64,000 nt of DNA from an uncultured bacterium (GCA_905215625.1 CAJMQQ010000005.1:10023-74022), one strand, 5' to 3'. Positions 52,362 through 61,402 are shown, counted from the stretch's first letter. A program made the numbers and translations. The notes: a model not told the origin generated them from the sequence alone.

Positions 52362-53504
52362 TTAGATTACCTGATGCTTAAATACATAGAATGGATAGGT
52401 ATCGGAACCTTTTACATCCTTGTTAGCGGAGATGGTGACATTTTTGTCGGTAATCAGGTATTCTACATGGGCGCCTTCTTCAATGACAGTATCCTGCATC
52501 AAGACGCAGTTCTTTACAACCGCACCTTTTGCAATCTTGACGCCACGGAACAGAATGCAGTTTTCTACTTCGCCTTCGATGACGCATCCGTCTGCAGCCA
52601 TGATATTTTTTGCTTTTGCACCTTTAATATAGCGGGTTGGGTTGTCGTCGCGGATTTTGGTGTAAATTGGATTCGGACTGAACAGGGCATCCAGATTTTC
52701 GTCTTTCAAAAGCTTCATATTTTCGTCAAAATATGCTTTCATATCGCAGATACGGGCGGTATATCCCTTAAATTCAAAGGCCTGGACATTTAATGTCTGA
52801 ATCTGCGGGGACAGAATATCGCGTTCATAGTAAACGTAGCCGTGAACATAGGCATTGCGGATCTGTTCAATTAACAGAGTTCGTTCGATGATGTAGATGT
52901 TCATGGAGTAATTCTGGACGCCGTCTGCCTTCTCGTTGATATTGAGTTCTGTTACCCGTCCGTCTTTAATATCTAAGGTATAGTACAAATCCTGATGAAC
53001 ATTTTTGCTGTCTACCGCGCTTCTTGGCAGTTCTTCCGCTTTGTAGGCAACGGTTACGTCTGCGCCGCTGGCAATATGTGCGTCAATCATGGACTTGAAA
53101 TCAAAATTGACGGCAATATTTGCATCGGACATTACAACGTATTTTTCTTTCTGATCCATTAAAAAATCCAGGATGCTTGCCAGAGCTTCTACCCGTCCGT
53201 TAAATACTTTAACAGTTTTTTCTGCAAAAGGAGGAACAATGTTTAAACCGCCGTTTTTGCGAACCAGATCCCACTCGCGGCCGGATCCTAAGTGATCCAT
53301 GAGAGAGTGGTAGTGTTTGCGGACAATAATGGAGATATTGTCAATGCCGCAGTTGACCATACTGGATAAGATAAAGTCTACCATACGGTAACGTCCGGCA
53401 AACGGAATGGACGCCATCAGACGTTCGCTTACCAGTTCCGGTACCAGACTGTCATAACTATTTGGGAAAATAATGCCCAGAGCATTTGCGTTGGAATTTA
53501 CCAT
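52362..53504 (-). CDS. glgD: Glucose-1-phosphate adenylyltransferase regulatory subunit
   Basis: This 380-residue GlgC paralogue has the nucleotidyltransferase fold (RLMASIPFAGRYRMVDFILSS, about 27-47) and a left-handed beta-helix C-terminus, but it lacks the GGxGxRL triphosphate loop (ANALGIIFPNS in its place). As in other Firmicutes it should form a heterotetramer with GlgC and raise its ADP-glucose synthesis activity for glycogen. Its start overlaps the glgC stop by 7 bp. Confidence 0.95.
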   Translation of the reverse strand: MVNSNANALGIIFPNSYDSLVPELVSERLMASIPFAGRYRMVDFILSSMVNCGIDNISIIVRKHYHSLMDHLGSGREWDLVRKNGGLNIVPPFAEKTVKVFNGRVEALASILDFLMDQKEKYVVMSDANIAVNFDFKSMIDAHIASGADVTVAYKAEELPRSAVDSKNVHQDLYYTLDIKDGRVTELNINEKADGVQNYSMNIYIIERTLLIEQIRNAYVHGYVYYERDILSPQIQTLNVQAFEFKGYTARICDMKAYFDENMKLLKDENLDALFSPNPIYTKIRDDNPTRYIKGAKAKNIMAADGCVIEGEVENCILFRGVKIAKGAVVKNCVLMQDTVIEEGAHVEYLITDKNVTISANKDVKGSDTYPFYVFKHQVI

Positions 53505-54706
53505 TGTTCTTCACCACCTTTTACATTCTCATTTACCATTGCATTAGGACCAATCTTTGCGCCGTCTCCAATGTAGATGCCTGCGCCTACAGTTGCTACA
53601 CCGCTTTCTTCCTCAGAAGGCATTGCGCCGACTACGGCATTTTCTCCGATTACAACATTTTCTGCAATGATACAGTGCTGTACCACAGCGCCGGCTTTGA
53701 TGGTTGTTCCATCCATAACAACCGCATCTTCTACTACAGCGCCAGCTTCTACCTTAACGCCAGCGAACAGGATAGAGTGCTTTACATTGCCTGCAATCCG
53801 GCAGCCGTCGGTAATCATGGAATTTTCCACGACAGCATCTCCCGTAATCCGGTGTCCGGTCATACCGCTGTTCCGGCTGTAAATTTTCCAGTTGTCATCA
53901 AATAAGTTAATACCGCTGTTTTCCGGATCCAGAACTTCCATATTGGCTTCCCAGAGAGAGGGGATGGTTCCAACGTCTTTCCAGTATCCGTCAAAGTGGT
54001 ATGCGTACATATTGCGTCCATCTTTCAGCAAGTTGGGGATAATGTTGTTTCCAAAGTCATTTTCAGAATTGGGATCTGCTTCGTCCTCGATTAAGTACTT
54101 TTTCAGAATATCCCAGTTAAAGATATAGATGCCCATAGAAGCAAGATTGGATTTTGGATTCTTCGGCTTTTCCTGGAATTCCGTAATCTTGTCATTTTCG
54201 TCTGCAACCATCAGTCCGAAACGAGATGCTTCTTCCCAGGGAACTTCCATAACTGCTACGGAAAATTCGGCATTTTTTTCTTTGTGGAATCTTAAGAAAT
54301 CGCTGTAATCTTGCTTACAGATCTGGTCTCCGGAAAGGATGATAACGTACTGAGGATTGTACCGTTCGATGAATGGAATATTCTGATAAATAGCATTGGC
54401 AGTACCTTTGTACCAGTTAGAACCGGATGCCTGCTGATAAGGCGGAAGTACATGGACGCCCCCATGAAGGCGATCCAGATCCCAGGGCTGTCCGTTGCCA
54501 ATGTATTCGTTAAGAACAAGGGGCTGATACTGGGTAAGGATACCAACGGTATCAATACCGGAATTTACGCAGTTTGACAGCGGGAAATCAATGATACGAT
54601 ATTTCCCCCCGAAAGGAACTGCAGGTTTTGCCAGCTTCTGGGTCAATGCATAAAGACGGGAACCCTGACCGCCGGCAAGAAGCATTGCAATCATTTCTTT
54701 TGCCAT
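53498..54706 (-). CDS. glgC: Glucose-1-phosphate adenylyltransferase
   Basis: This 402-residue enzyme makes ADP-glucose, the glycogen precursor. It has LLAGGQGSRL (about 9-18), KPAVPFGGKYRIIDF (about 26-40), the IILSGDQICKQDY catalytic region (about 116-128) and the hexapeptide-repeat C-terminus. GGAGG lies just before the minus-strand start. The 160 bp upstream are AT-rich and hold no gene. glgC and glgD form one transcription unit; other glycogen genes are not in the window. Confidence 0.97.
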   Translation of the reverse strand: MAKEMIAMLLAGGQGSRLYALTQKLAKPAVPFGGKYRIIDFPLSNCVNSGIDTVGILTQYQPLVLNEYIGNGQPWDLDRLHGGVHVLPPYQQASGSNWYKGTANAIYQNIPFIERYNPQYVIILSGDQICKQDYSDFLRFHKEKNAEFSVAVMEVPWEEASRFGLMVADENDKITEFQEKPKNPKSNLASMGIYIFNWDILKKYLIEDEADPNSENDFGNNIIPNLLKDGRNMYAYHFDGYWKDVGTIPSLWEANMEVLDPENSGINLFDDNWKIYSRNSGMTGHRITGDAVVENSMITDGCRIAGNVKHSILFAGVKVEAGAVVEDAVVMDGTTIKAGAVVQHCIIAENVVIGENAVVGAMPSEEESGVATVGAGIYIGDGAKIGPNAMVNENVKGGEEQW

Positions 54707-54867
54707 TTTATTTCCTCCCTGATATGTATAAATACTAGCATCAGCATAGTTTGATACTAATATATAAATTGTACCACAAAAAAAGAAAATAAGGTAGGGA
54801 ATTTGTGTAAAAACACGGAAAATACATTGTGAAAATAAGAGAATGGTAGGTGATAACTAGTTAGAAT

Positions 54868-55284
54868 TTATGCCATTCCAATTAACAGACTTTTCAATTC
54901 TCTGCGAATCAGAATCTTTAAATATTCTTCTGTAATGGTCATGGCCCGTGCCTCGGTTGCAGTCTGCTCTGCTTTGATGTTTTTGTAGAGACTCATAAGG
55001 GATGCGGAAGAGTTGCAATTAATAAAACCAATATATTTATTTACTTCATCGACATTTCCGTTCTTTCCACGCACTGTTTCCAGGGCGCTTCGTATGGCTC
55101 GCTCAACGCGGGATTCTGTAGTATTATTCATTTTTCCAACAGTGTGATACAAAGCGGTCCACTTCGGATCTTTCCAATCGTCCTGATCTAAAAGCATGAT
55201 AGCATCGACGATATAGCGAAATCCTTTTACAGATCCCGGAATACCCATCTTTAGTAACGTCATTTCGATTTCGTTTTGATTCAT
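54868..55284 (-). CDS. Stand-alone Spo0A effector-domain protein
   Basis: This protein of about 138 residues consists almost only of the Spo0A C-terminal DNA-binding domain: MGIPGSVKGFRYIVDAIMLL (about 13-32) and NNTTESRVERAIRSALE (about 63-79), the latter being the recognition helix. The receiver domain is absent, so it cannot be switched by phosphorylation as Spo0A is. It could compete for or co-occupy Spo0A boxes, or serve another regulon. I chose ATG 55282-55284 with AGAGGAAAC upstream; a 10-residue extension is possible. Divergent from the XRE/S24-like regulator. Confidence 0.82.
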   Translation of the reverse strand: MNQNEIEMTLLKMGIPGSVKGFRYIVDAIMLLDQDDWKDPKWTALYHTVGKMNNTTESRVERAIRSALETVRGKNGNVDEVNKYIGFINCNSSASLMSLYKNIKAEQTATEARAMTITEEYLKILIRRELKSLLIGMA

Positions 55285-55365
55285 TGTGTTTCCTCTTTTC
55301 ATTTTTATTACCAAGTTAATTTAACGTATTTCTATTATATAGTCAATCTAAACCATGTTTTTTCG

Positions 55366-55394
55366 TTGAAAATACAGTTTTTCTGTGGTATAAT
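55366..55394 (+). promoter_or_regulatory. Promoter of the XRE/S24-like regulator
   Basis: TTGAAA (55366-55371), exactly 17 bp, perfect TATAAT (55389-55394). The start codon is at 55435. Confidence 0.85.
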
Positions 55395-55423
55395 CAGAAA
55401 TCCATGCAAAAAAATACAGTTTT
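55369..55423. promoter_or_regulatory. Two 13-bp direct repeats AAAATACAGTTTT (putative operator)
   Basis: Identical copies at 55369-55381 and 55411-55423, exactly 42 bp apart (four helical turns), flank the -10 box. This fits autoregulation by the XRE-type protein encoded right after, and may also affect the divergent Spo0A-domain gene. Confidence 0.7.
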
Positions 55424-55434
55424 AGGGAGTAGAA

Positions 55435-56160
55435 ATGGGATTTAGTGAACGATTAAGAGAACTTAGAAAGGGTAAACAGTATTCTCAAAGCGATCTGGCC
55501 AGCCTGGTCAGCGTATCCGTTAACGCGATTGCAAACTATGAAAACGGGTTAAATTATCCAAAATTTCCAGTCATGATTGACTTAATGGATGCCCTGGACT
55601 GCGACGCCAACTATTTTTATCAGGATTATATTGCTCTTGATCATACAAAGGAAATGTCAGAAGAAGAAAAACAGATTATTGCAAAATTCCGTAAATTAAA
55701 CAAGCATGGAAAACACGCGGTAAAAGTTATCCTGGATGCAGAGTACCAATGTGCGACAGAATGGCTGAACAGCGGAAATTTAAAAGATATTATGATGTAT
55801 ACGCCGGTAGTTAAGTCAAAAGGATATGTGCTTGCTTCCAAGCCGAAACATATTAAAGTAGTTCCGACCTCTGTAAATGAACAGGCAGAATTTTGCGTGA
55901 AAATGGTTTCCAATATGGCAAAACCGATGTTCCGTCTGGGAGACGTTCTTCTGTTCCGGAAAGAACCCGTTCCTCATAATGAGATTGGCCTGTTTCAGGT
56001 AAATGGGATGATTCATATTAAAAAGATGTTCCATACAGATAATGAGATTATGCTGATGCCGTTTAATACGTCCATGAAACCAATTGCGGTCAGCGATTCC
56101 GATAAATATAAAGTATTAGGAAAATTTATTGGAAAACTGGAGCGGAATTATATTGAATAA
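55435..56160 (+). CDS. XRE-family regulator with degenerate S24 (LexA/CI-like) C-terminal domain
   Basis: This 241-residue protein has an N-terminal HTH (SERLRELRKGKQYSQSDLAS, then VSVNAIANYENG, about 4-40), a linker, and a C-terminal beta-rich domain resembling peptidase S24 (FCVKMVSNMAKPMFRLGDVL, about 153-172; IGLFQVNGMIHIKKMF). In active LexA/CI proteins the loop reads GDSM or similar with a catalytic Ser; here it is VSNM with Asn160 at that place, while a Lys is kept at about 196. Self-cleavage is therefore doubtful. GGGAG precedes the ATG. Confidence 0.82.
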   Translation: MGFSERLRELRKGKQYSQSDLASLVSVSVNAIANYENGLNYPKFPVMIDLMDALDCDANYFYQDYIALDHTKEMSEEEKQIIAKFRKLNKHGKHAVKVILDAEYQCATEWLNSGNLKDIMMYTPVVKSKGYVLASKPKHIKVVPTSVNEQAEFCVKMVSNMAKPMFRLGDVLLFRKEPVPHNEIGLFQVNGMIHIKKMFHTDNEIMLMPFNTSMKPIAVSDSDKYKVLGKFIGKLERNYIE

Positions 56161-56186
56161 CTGTATATGGGGCAGGATGGCGATTC

Positions 56187-56215
56187 TTGACAGGGGGACT
56201 GTTTTCTGTTAGAAG
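56187..56215 (+). promoter_or_regulatory. Possible promoter of the sulfatase activator gene
   Basis: A perfect TTGACA (56187-56192), 17-bp spacer and a weak TAGAAG (56210-56215). The LacI-type operator is not found here. Confidence 0.45.
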
Positions 56216-56271
56216 TATAAGTAGGAATTGGTTCGTTCAGGCCAAAATAGACAGAAAAGGAAGGGACTGGT

Positions 56272-57393
56272 ATGCCACCGCTGCAATTATTAATAAAACC
56301 TGCCTCGGGAATGTGCAATCTTCGCTGCAGGTATTGCTTTTATTATGATGTAACACAAAATAGGGAACAGGAAAATTATGGGATGATGTCCAGAAAAACC
56401 CTGGAAAATCTGGTTCAGAAGTCACTTTCTTATGCAGAAGGACACTGTGGATTTGCATTTCAGGGAGGCGAGCCAACTCTGGCAGGACTGGATTTTTACA
56501 AGGATTTGATTCGCCTGGTGGAGCAGTATAATACCAAAAAGATTCCGGTTTCGTATTCCCTCCAGACCAATGGTTACAATCTGGGAGAAGAGTGGGCAGA
56601 ATTTTTTGCAGAACACAAGTTTTTAGTAGGCGTTTCCCTGGATGGGGTAAAAGCCACCCATGATGCCCTGAGACCGACTGCCCATGGAGAAGGCAGCTTT
56701 GGTGAAATTATGAAGACGATCGAGCTGTTTAACAAGCATAAAGTGGAGTATAATATCCTGACTGTGGTTAATGCAAAGACAGCAGCAAAAATTCGCAGGA
56801 TCTACGAGTTTTACAAGAAAAACGGATTCCATTATCAACAATATATTGCCTGTCTGGATCCGTTAAATGAAGAACCTGGAAGCAGGGACTATTCCTTGAC
56901 GCCGGAAAGCTACGGTCAGTTTTTAATTGATTTGTTTGATTTGTGGTATCTGGATTTGCAGCATGGCACCCAGCCTTATATCCGTCAATTTGAAAATGCC
57001 ATAGGAATCCTGGCAGGGTATGCTCCGGAATCCTGTGAACAGAGGGGAATCTGCTCCGTCCAGCACGTTGTTGAGGCAGACGGTTCTGTCTACCCATGCG
57101 ATTTTTATGTATTGGATCAGTTCCGTCTGGGCAATATAAATGAAACTGGATTTGAAGAGATTGACAAGGCTCCGGCAGGAGAAGAATTTGTCAAAGCTTC
57201 TCTGGATCGATCGGCCAAATGTCGTCAGTGCCGGTATTTTGCAGTATGCCGCGGAGGATGCCGCAGGCACAGGGCATTAGGAGACGGGACGATTATGGGA
57301 GACAATTATTTCTGCAAATCATACGAGATGTTTTATGGTGCCGTAATGCCAAGAATGGAGCAGATTGCGGCAGTTCTCAGAAGAGGAAGATAA
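56272..57393 (+). CDS. Anaerobic sulfatase-maturating enzyme (radical SAM, formylglycine-generating)
   Basis: This 373-residue radical SAM enzyme begins PPLQLLIKPASGMCNLRCRYC, with the SAM cluster Cys15, Cys19 and Cys22, and continues with FAFQGGEPTLAGL. The C-terminal SPASM-type region carries the cysteines of two auxiliary clusters (CEQRGICSV, VYPCDFYVLD, CRQCRYFAVCRGGCRRH). The whole pattern closely follows characterised clostridial anSME, which oxidises Cys (or Ser) to formylglycine in sulfatases without oxygen. Its natural client here is the Cys-type sulfatase at 46336. It is a single gene followed by a terminator. Confidence 0.93.
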   Translation: MPPLQLLIKPASGMCNLRCRYCFYYDVTQNREQENYGMMSRKTLENLVQKSLSYAEGHCGFAFQGGEPTLAGLDFYKDLIRLVEQYNTKKIPVSYSLQTNGYNLGEEWAEFFAEHKFLVGVSLDGVKATHDALRPTAHGEGSFGEIMKTIELFNKHKVEYNILTVVNAKTAAKIRRIYEFYKKNGFHYQQYIACLDPLNEEPGSRDYSLTPESYGQFLIDLFDLWYLDLQHGTQPYIRQFENAIGILAGYAPESCEQRGICSVQHVVEADGSVYPCDFYVLDQFRLGNINETGFEEIDKAPAGEEFVKASLDRSAKCRQCRYFAVCRGGCRRHRALGDGTIMGDNYFCKSYEMFYGAVMPRMEQIAAVLRRGR

Positions 57394-57400
57394 AAGCAGT

Positions 57401-57440
57401 AAAAGCAAGTATTGTGCGTGTGCATGGTGCTTGCTTTTTT
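57401..57440 (+). terminator. Terminator after the sulfatase activator gene
   Basis: AAAAGCAAG (57401-57409) pairs with CTTGCTTTT (57430-57438), continuing into T6. Confidence 0.8.
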
Positions 57441-57468
57441 ATTTATACAGAGCAGACTGCCTGAGATG

Positions 57469-57645
57469 GAAAGTTATGATTTAATTATTGTAGAGTTCCC
57501 GGCTCCATTGCTTCAGGCATCACCAGCGTGTTTTCTCAAGAGAGTATACAACTTTAAAGAAGTAAGGGAAAAAGATACGTACCTGCTTCACCATACAGAA
57601 AGTTGTAAGAAATTCGTCGAAAATTCGGGTTTCCGGCCAGAGTAA
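57469..57645 (+). CDS. Short hypothetical open frame, possibly a remnant
   Basis: Fifty-eight codons start MESYDLIIVEFPAPLLQ and end KKFVENSGFRPE. I see no convincing ribosome binding site and do not recognise the sequence. DLIIVEFPAP looks like a strand-loop of a Rossmann-like domain, so this could be a piece of a lost gene. It fills the gap between the terminator and the next promoter. Confidence 0.25.
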   Translation, partial: ESYDLIIVEFPAPLLQASPACFLKRVYNFKEVREKDTYLLHHTESCKKFVENSGFRPE

Positions 57646-57706
57646 TTTGTGGTATACTTTCTACTATGTGCAATGAGATTTACGGACGAGATGGGAGAAC
57701 GATGAA

Positions 57707-59101
57707 ATGATAAAGTGGAAGCGCATAGTCTGCCTGGGAATGGCAGCGGCCATGATGTGGAGCAGCACTGCCTTTGGCAGCCAGATTATTGACTTTAAAG
57801 GACCGGAAGGACAAAACAGCGGAAATTACACGTCTGGTTCCGGAGGGCCTGCAGGCGGAAATGGACAGATAACCGGGCCATCTAATGGAAGCGGGGTTAT
57901 CAATGGAGGCAGTACGGGAAACACTGGCAGTACCCCCGGCGTTTCTGTGACAAAACCGACGATTTCTTCAGAAGGAGCAGTTTTGTTAAACGCCAGTACA
58001 GGAGAAGTATTATTTGAGAAAAATGGGACGTCCCGTTTTTATCCGGCCAGCATTACCAAGTTGATGACGGCTCTTCTGACAGTAGAAAACTGTGCATTAA
58101 ACGATACGGTTACCTTTTCTAAGAGCGCTACGACCAATTTAGAGTCAGGAGCCGTTACCTTAAATCTGGTAGAAGGAGACAAACTGACAGTGGAGCAGTG
58201 CTTGTATGCACTGATGTTAAAGTCTGCCAACGAAGTGGCCAACGGATTGGCAGAGCATATTTCCGGAAGTGTATCTGCGTTTGCCGATAAGATGAATGCC
58301 AGGGCAAAGGAATTGGGATGCACAGATACTCATTTTGTAAATCCGAATGGTCTGAACAATGAACAGCATTATACGACTCCAAGGGATATGGCGCTGATTG
58401 CCAGGGCAGCTTTTCAGAATCCGACTGTGGTAAAGGCTGCTTCAACCTTGTCTTATCAGATTCCCGCCACGAAAAAGGCGGCGGCAAGGACCATTTCCAT
58501 GGGCCATAAGATGCTGTATCCCAACGATTCCAGATATTACCAGGGAGTGGTAGCTGGTAAGACTGGTTATACTTCTAAGGCAGGCAATACGCTTGCGACC
58601 TGTGCAGAGAAAAATGGGGTCAGGCTGATTGCAGTGGTCATGAAAGGAAAGCAGACCCATTATACCGATACCAAGGCATTATTTGACTATGGATTTGCTC
58701 TGGCGCAGGCTGGACTGACGTCTGGTTCTTCCGGCAGTACAACGCCAGGCGGCTCCCAAAGCGGAAGCGGTTCCGGAAATGGGATCCAGAGCGGCTGGCA
58801 GAAGGATGGCAATGGCTGGCGCTACGTCAAGCAGAATGGAACAAATGCAGCCAATGAATGGCTGACCATTGACGGGAAGGAATACTGGTTTGATTCCAAC
58901 CAGTACATGGCGACAGGCTGGCGCCAGTTCGTCGGCGGCATCTGGTACTATTTTGAAAACGACGGTTCTCTTGCTAAGAACAAGTGGGTGCAGAACAGCC
59001 AGAAGCAGTGGTTTTATGTTGGTTCAAACGGTGAAATGTTAAAAAATACCACAACTCCGGATGGTTTTTATGTAAATGCTTCCGGCGTGTGGACTCAATA
59101 A
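57707..59101 (+). CDS. D-alanyl-D-alanine carboxypeptidase with choline-binding-type repeats
   Basis: This 464-residue secreted protein has a signal peptide (about 1-24), a Gly/Ser/Asn-rich spacer (about 30-80), and a low-molecular-weight penicillin-binding domain (about 85-350) with S115-x-x-K118 (PASITKLMTALL), SAN (KSANEVANGL) and KTG (GKTGYTSKAGN). After a second Gly/Ser linker come cell-wall-binding repeats (GWRYVKQNG, YWFDSNQYMATGWRQ, GIWYYFENDGSL, WFYVGSNGEML). It trims peptidoglycan pentapeptides and is held to the wall by the repeats. An extended -10 (TGGTATACT, 57649-57657) lies upstream. Confidence 0.93.
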   Translation: MIKWKRIVCLGMAAAMMWSSTAFGSQIIDFKGPEGQNSGNYTSGSGGPAGGNGQITGPSNGSGVINGGSTGNTGSTPGVSVTKPTISSEGAVLLNASTGEVLFEKNGTSRFYPASITKLMTALLTVENCALNDTVTFSKSATTNLESGAVTLNLVEGDKLTVEQCLYALMLKSANEVANGLAEHISGSVSAFADKMNARAKELGCTDTHFVNPNGLNNEQHYTTPRDMALIARAAFQNPTVVKAASTLSYQIPATKKAAARTISMGHKMLYPNDSRYYQGVVAGKTGYTSKAGNTLATCAEKNGVRLIAVVMKGKQTHYTDTKALFDYGFALAQAGLTSGSSGSTTPGGSQSGSGSGNGIQSGWQKDGNGWRYVKQNGTNAANEWLTIDGKEYWFDSNQYMATGWRQFVGGIWYYFENDGSLAKNKWVQNSQKQWFYVGSNGEMLKNTTTPDGFYVNASGVWTQ

Positions 59102-59107
59102 GAAAAC

Positions 59108-59151
59108 AAGGCTTTGACACACTTCAGACTGGAGCGGTCAAAGCTTTTTTT
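59108..59151 (+). terminator. Terminator after the carboxypeptidase gene
   Basis: AAGGCTTTGAC pairs with GTCAAAGCTT (one bulged G), followed by a run of seven T. Confidence 0.8.
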
Positions 59152-59206
59152 CCTCTAACATAATGAGACAATATAAGAAGAGAAAAAGAAAGGACGGTAG
59201 AGAACA

Positions 59207-60055
59207 ATGCTGTTAAATCATGAAAGAATATGGATTGCAGGGGCGCAGGGACAGGTAGGAAGCGCGTTTGCACAATTATTAGATACGGTAGAGCTGGAGG
59301 TATTGCTGACAGATAAATCCGATGTGGATGTTACCAATATGGACGAGGTGCGCAAATACGCAGAAATTAATCGTCCGGATGTGATTATTAACTGTACGGG
59401 AATCGGCGGAATCGAATATTGCCAGCAGCACAGCGACCTGGCGTATAAAGTCAATGCCATCGGAGCCAGAAACTTAAGCGTTGCAGCCCGCAGCGTTCAT
59501 GGAAAAATGGTTCAGCTGTCAACAGACGATATTTTTGATGGAAAAGCAACCGAGTCGTATAACGAATTTTCCATTCCAACGCCAGTCAGCATTTATGGAA
59601 AATCCAAGCTGGCAGGGGAAGAGTTTGTAAAGACCATTGCCCCCAGATATTTAATCATCCGCAGTTCCTGGGTATATGGAAAGGGAGAAAATTTTGTGAC
59701 CTGGCTTTTACAGGAGGCAAAAAAATCCAAAGAAATTTTCGTGGCAGAGGATCAGTTTGGTTCTCCTACCAGTGCAAACGAGCTGGCGAAAGCGATTTAC
59801 CGCCTTTTAATGGAAGACGCTTACGGATTATACCATGTAGTCTGCCAGGGAGTATGCAGCCGCAGGGAATTTGCAGAGAAAATCCTTGCTCTTGCAGGAG
59901 AATCCAGCAAAATCGTTCCAGTGTCTGGAGATAAGACGGCAGAAGACGGTCGTCCTGCCTATGCGGTTTTGGATAACCTGATGCTTCGCCTGGAAGGAAT
60001 GGAACTTCCGAAAAACTGGGAAGAAGCGCTGAACGAATATATGATGGAAAGGTAG
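59207..60055 (+). CDS. RmlD-like NAD(P)-dependent sugar-nucleotide reductase
   Basis: This 282-residue short-chain-dehydrogenase-like protein has a nucleotide-binding start IWIAGAQGQVGSAFAQLL (about 8-25) and catalytic YGKSKLAGEE (about 126-135), as in dTDP-4-dehydrorhamnose reductase. No other rhamnose genes (rmlA-C) lie nearby, so the substrate is uncertain; related proteins also act in other cell-surface sugar or SAM-related contexts. It is followed 14 bp later by a symporter gene. Confidence 0.8.
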   Translation: MLLNHERIWIAGAQGQVGSAFAQLLDTVELEVLLTDKSDVDVTNMDEVRKYAEINRPDVIINCTGIGGIEYCQQHSDLAYKVNAIGARNLSVAARSVHGKMVQLSTDDIFDGKATESYNEFSIPTPVSIYGKSKLAGEEFVKTIAPRYLIIRSSWVYGKGENFVTWLLQEAKKSKEIFVAEDQFGSPTSANELAKAIYRLLMEDAYGLYHVVCQGVCSRREFAEKILALAGESSKIVPVSGDKTAEDGRPAYAVLDNLMLRLEGMELPKNWEEALNEYMMER

Positions 60056-60069
60056 GGGAAAAGACCAGT

Positions 60070-61332
60070 ATGAAAAAGAAAAAATTAAGTCTGACAACGG
60101 TTATTTTTATTGCATTGCTGTTAGGAGCCATAACGGGACTGGCATTTAACCTCTGGGTTCCGGCTGGATTTGTCAGGGATCAGGTGTTTGTAGAGGGGAT
60201 TTTTTATGTATTCGGACAGGGATTTATTCGGCTAATGCAGATGTTAGTCGTACCGCTGGTGTTCTGCTCCCTGGTATGCGGAAGCATGGCGATTGGAGAT
60301 ACCAAGAAGCTGGGAAAAGTCGGAGTAAAAACCATGGGATTTTATCTGCTTACAACCGCTATCGCCGTTTCCGTTGCGATTTTTGTTGCCTTCTGCATCA
60401 ATCCGGGAGTTGGACTGAATATGGGAACTATGGAGACAGCAGAAGCAGTATCAGTAGAAAAGACAAGCTTTGCTGAAACCCTTTTAAATATTATTCCAAC
60501 CAACCCAATAGCGGCGCTGGCCAATGGAGAAATGCTTCCTCTGATTTTATTTGCCCTGATTATCGGTGTGATTCTGGCCCATCGTGGAGAGCGTGCAGAT
60601 ACGGTTGCCAACTTTTTCAGCCAGTTTAACGACATTATGATGGATATGACTACAGGCGTTATGAAGCTGGCACCCATCGGAGTCTTTTGCCTGATTGCCA
60701 GAACTTTTTCAGGCCTTGGGCTGGATGCCTTTTTGCCGTTGTTAAAGTATATGGCGGCAGTTCTGCTGGCTTTAGCGGTACAGTGTCTTGTGGTATATCA
60801 GGTATTTTTAAAAGCCTTTACCGGATTAAGTCCCATTAAGTTTTTGAAAAAATTTGCTCCGGTTATGGCATTTGCATTTTCTACCGCAACCTCTAATGCT
60901 ACCATTCCTCTTTCCATTGATACCCTGCACCGGAAAATGGGAGTGTCGAAAAAGATTTCTTCCTTTACCATACCGTTAGGCGCCACTATTAATATGGATG
61001 GAACCGCGATTATGCAGGGAGTAGCCGTTGTGTTTGCGGCCCAGGCCTTTCATATTGACCTGACCATGGCTGATTTTCTTACCGTAATTGCGACGGCAAC
61101 CCTGGCTTCTATCGGAACAGCCGGAGTTCCAAGCGTCGGACTGATTACCTTATCCATGGTATTTAATTCTGTCGGCCTGCCAGTGGAAGCCATTGGATTG
61201 ATTATGGGAATTGACCGGATTCTGGATATGACAAGAACAGCGGTAAACATTACCGGAGACGCAGTCTGCACTACTATTGTGGCAAAGCAGGACGGGGCAT
61301 TAGACCGGACAAAATTTGATTCTGTCTCCTGA
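60070..61332 (+). CDS. Dicarboxylate/amino acid:cation symporter (DAACS family)
   Basis: This 420-residue membrane protein has eight helices and two re-entrant loops. The serine-rich loop AFSTATSNATIPLS (about 275-288), the NMDGTA motif (about 311-316) and TNxxxD-like MDRILDMTRTAVNITGD (IMGIDRILDMTRTAVNI, about 375-395) mark it as a GltP/GltT-type Na+ or H+ symporter for glutamate, aspartate or C4-dicarboxylates. It is in the same transcription unit as the RmlD-like gene. Confidence 0.93.
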   Translation: MKKKKLSLTTVIFIALLLGAITGLAFNLWVPAGFVRDQVFVEGIFYVFGQGFIRLMQMLVVPLVFCSLVCGSMAIGDTKKLGKVGVKTMGFYLLTTAIAVSVAIFVAFCINPGVGLNMGTMETAEAVSVEKTSFAETLLNIIPTNPIAALANGEMLPLILFALIIGVILAHRGERADTVANFFSQFNDIMMDMTTGVMKLAPIGVFCLIARTFSGLGLDAFLPLLKYMAAVLLALAVQCLVVYQVFLKAFTGLSPIKFLKKFAPVMAFAFSTATSNATIPLSIDTLHRKMGVSKKISSFTIPLGATINMDGTAIMQGVAVVFAAQAFHIDLTMADFLTVIATATLASIGTAGVPSVGLITLSMVFNSVGLPVEAIGLIMGIDRILDMTRTAVNITGDAVCTTIVAKQDGALDRTKFDSVS

Positions 61333-61342
61333 TTTCCCGCAC

Positions 61343-61371
61343 TTGACGGCGGCCCTGTCAGCGTGTATGAT
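61343..61371 (+). promoter_or_regulatory. Promoter of the DUF6062-Nudix unit
   Basis: TTGACG (61343-61348), exactly 17 bp, TATGAT (61366-61371), 31 bp before the ATG at 61403. Confidence 0.7.
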
Positions 61372-61402
61372 GGAAGAAATATAGGGACACGGAGGGGCAG
61401 GC

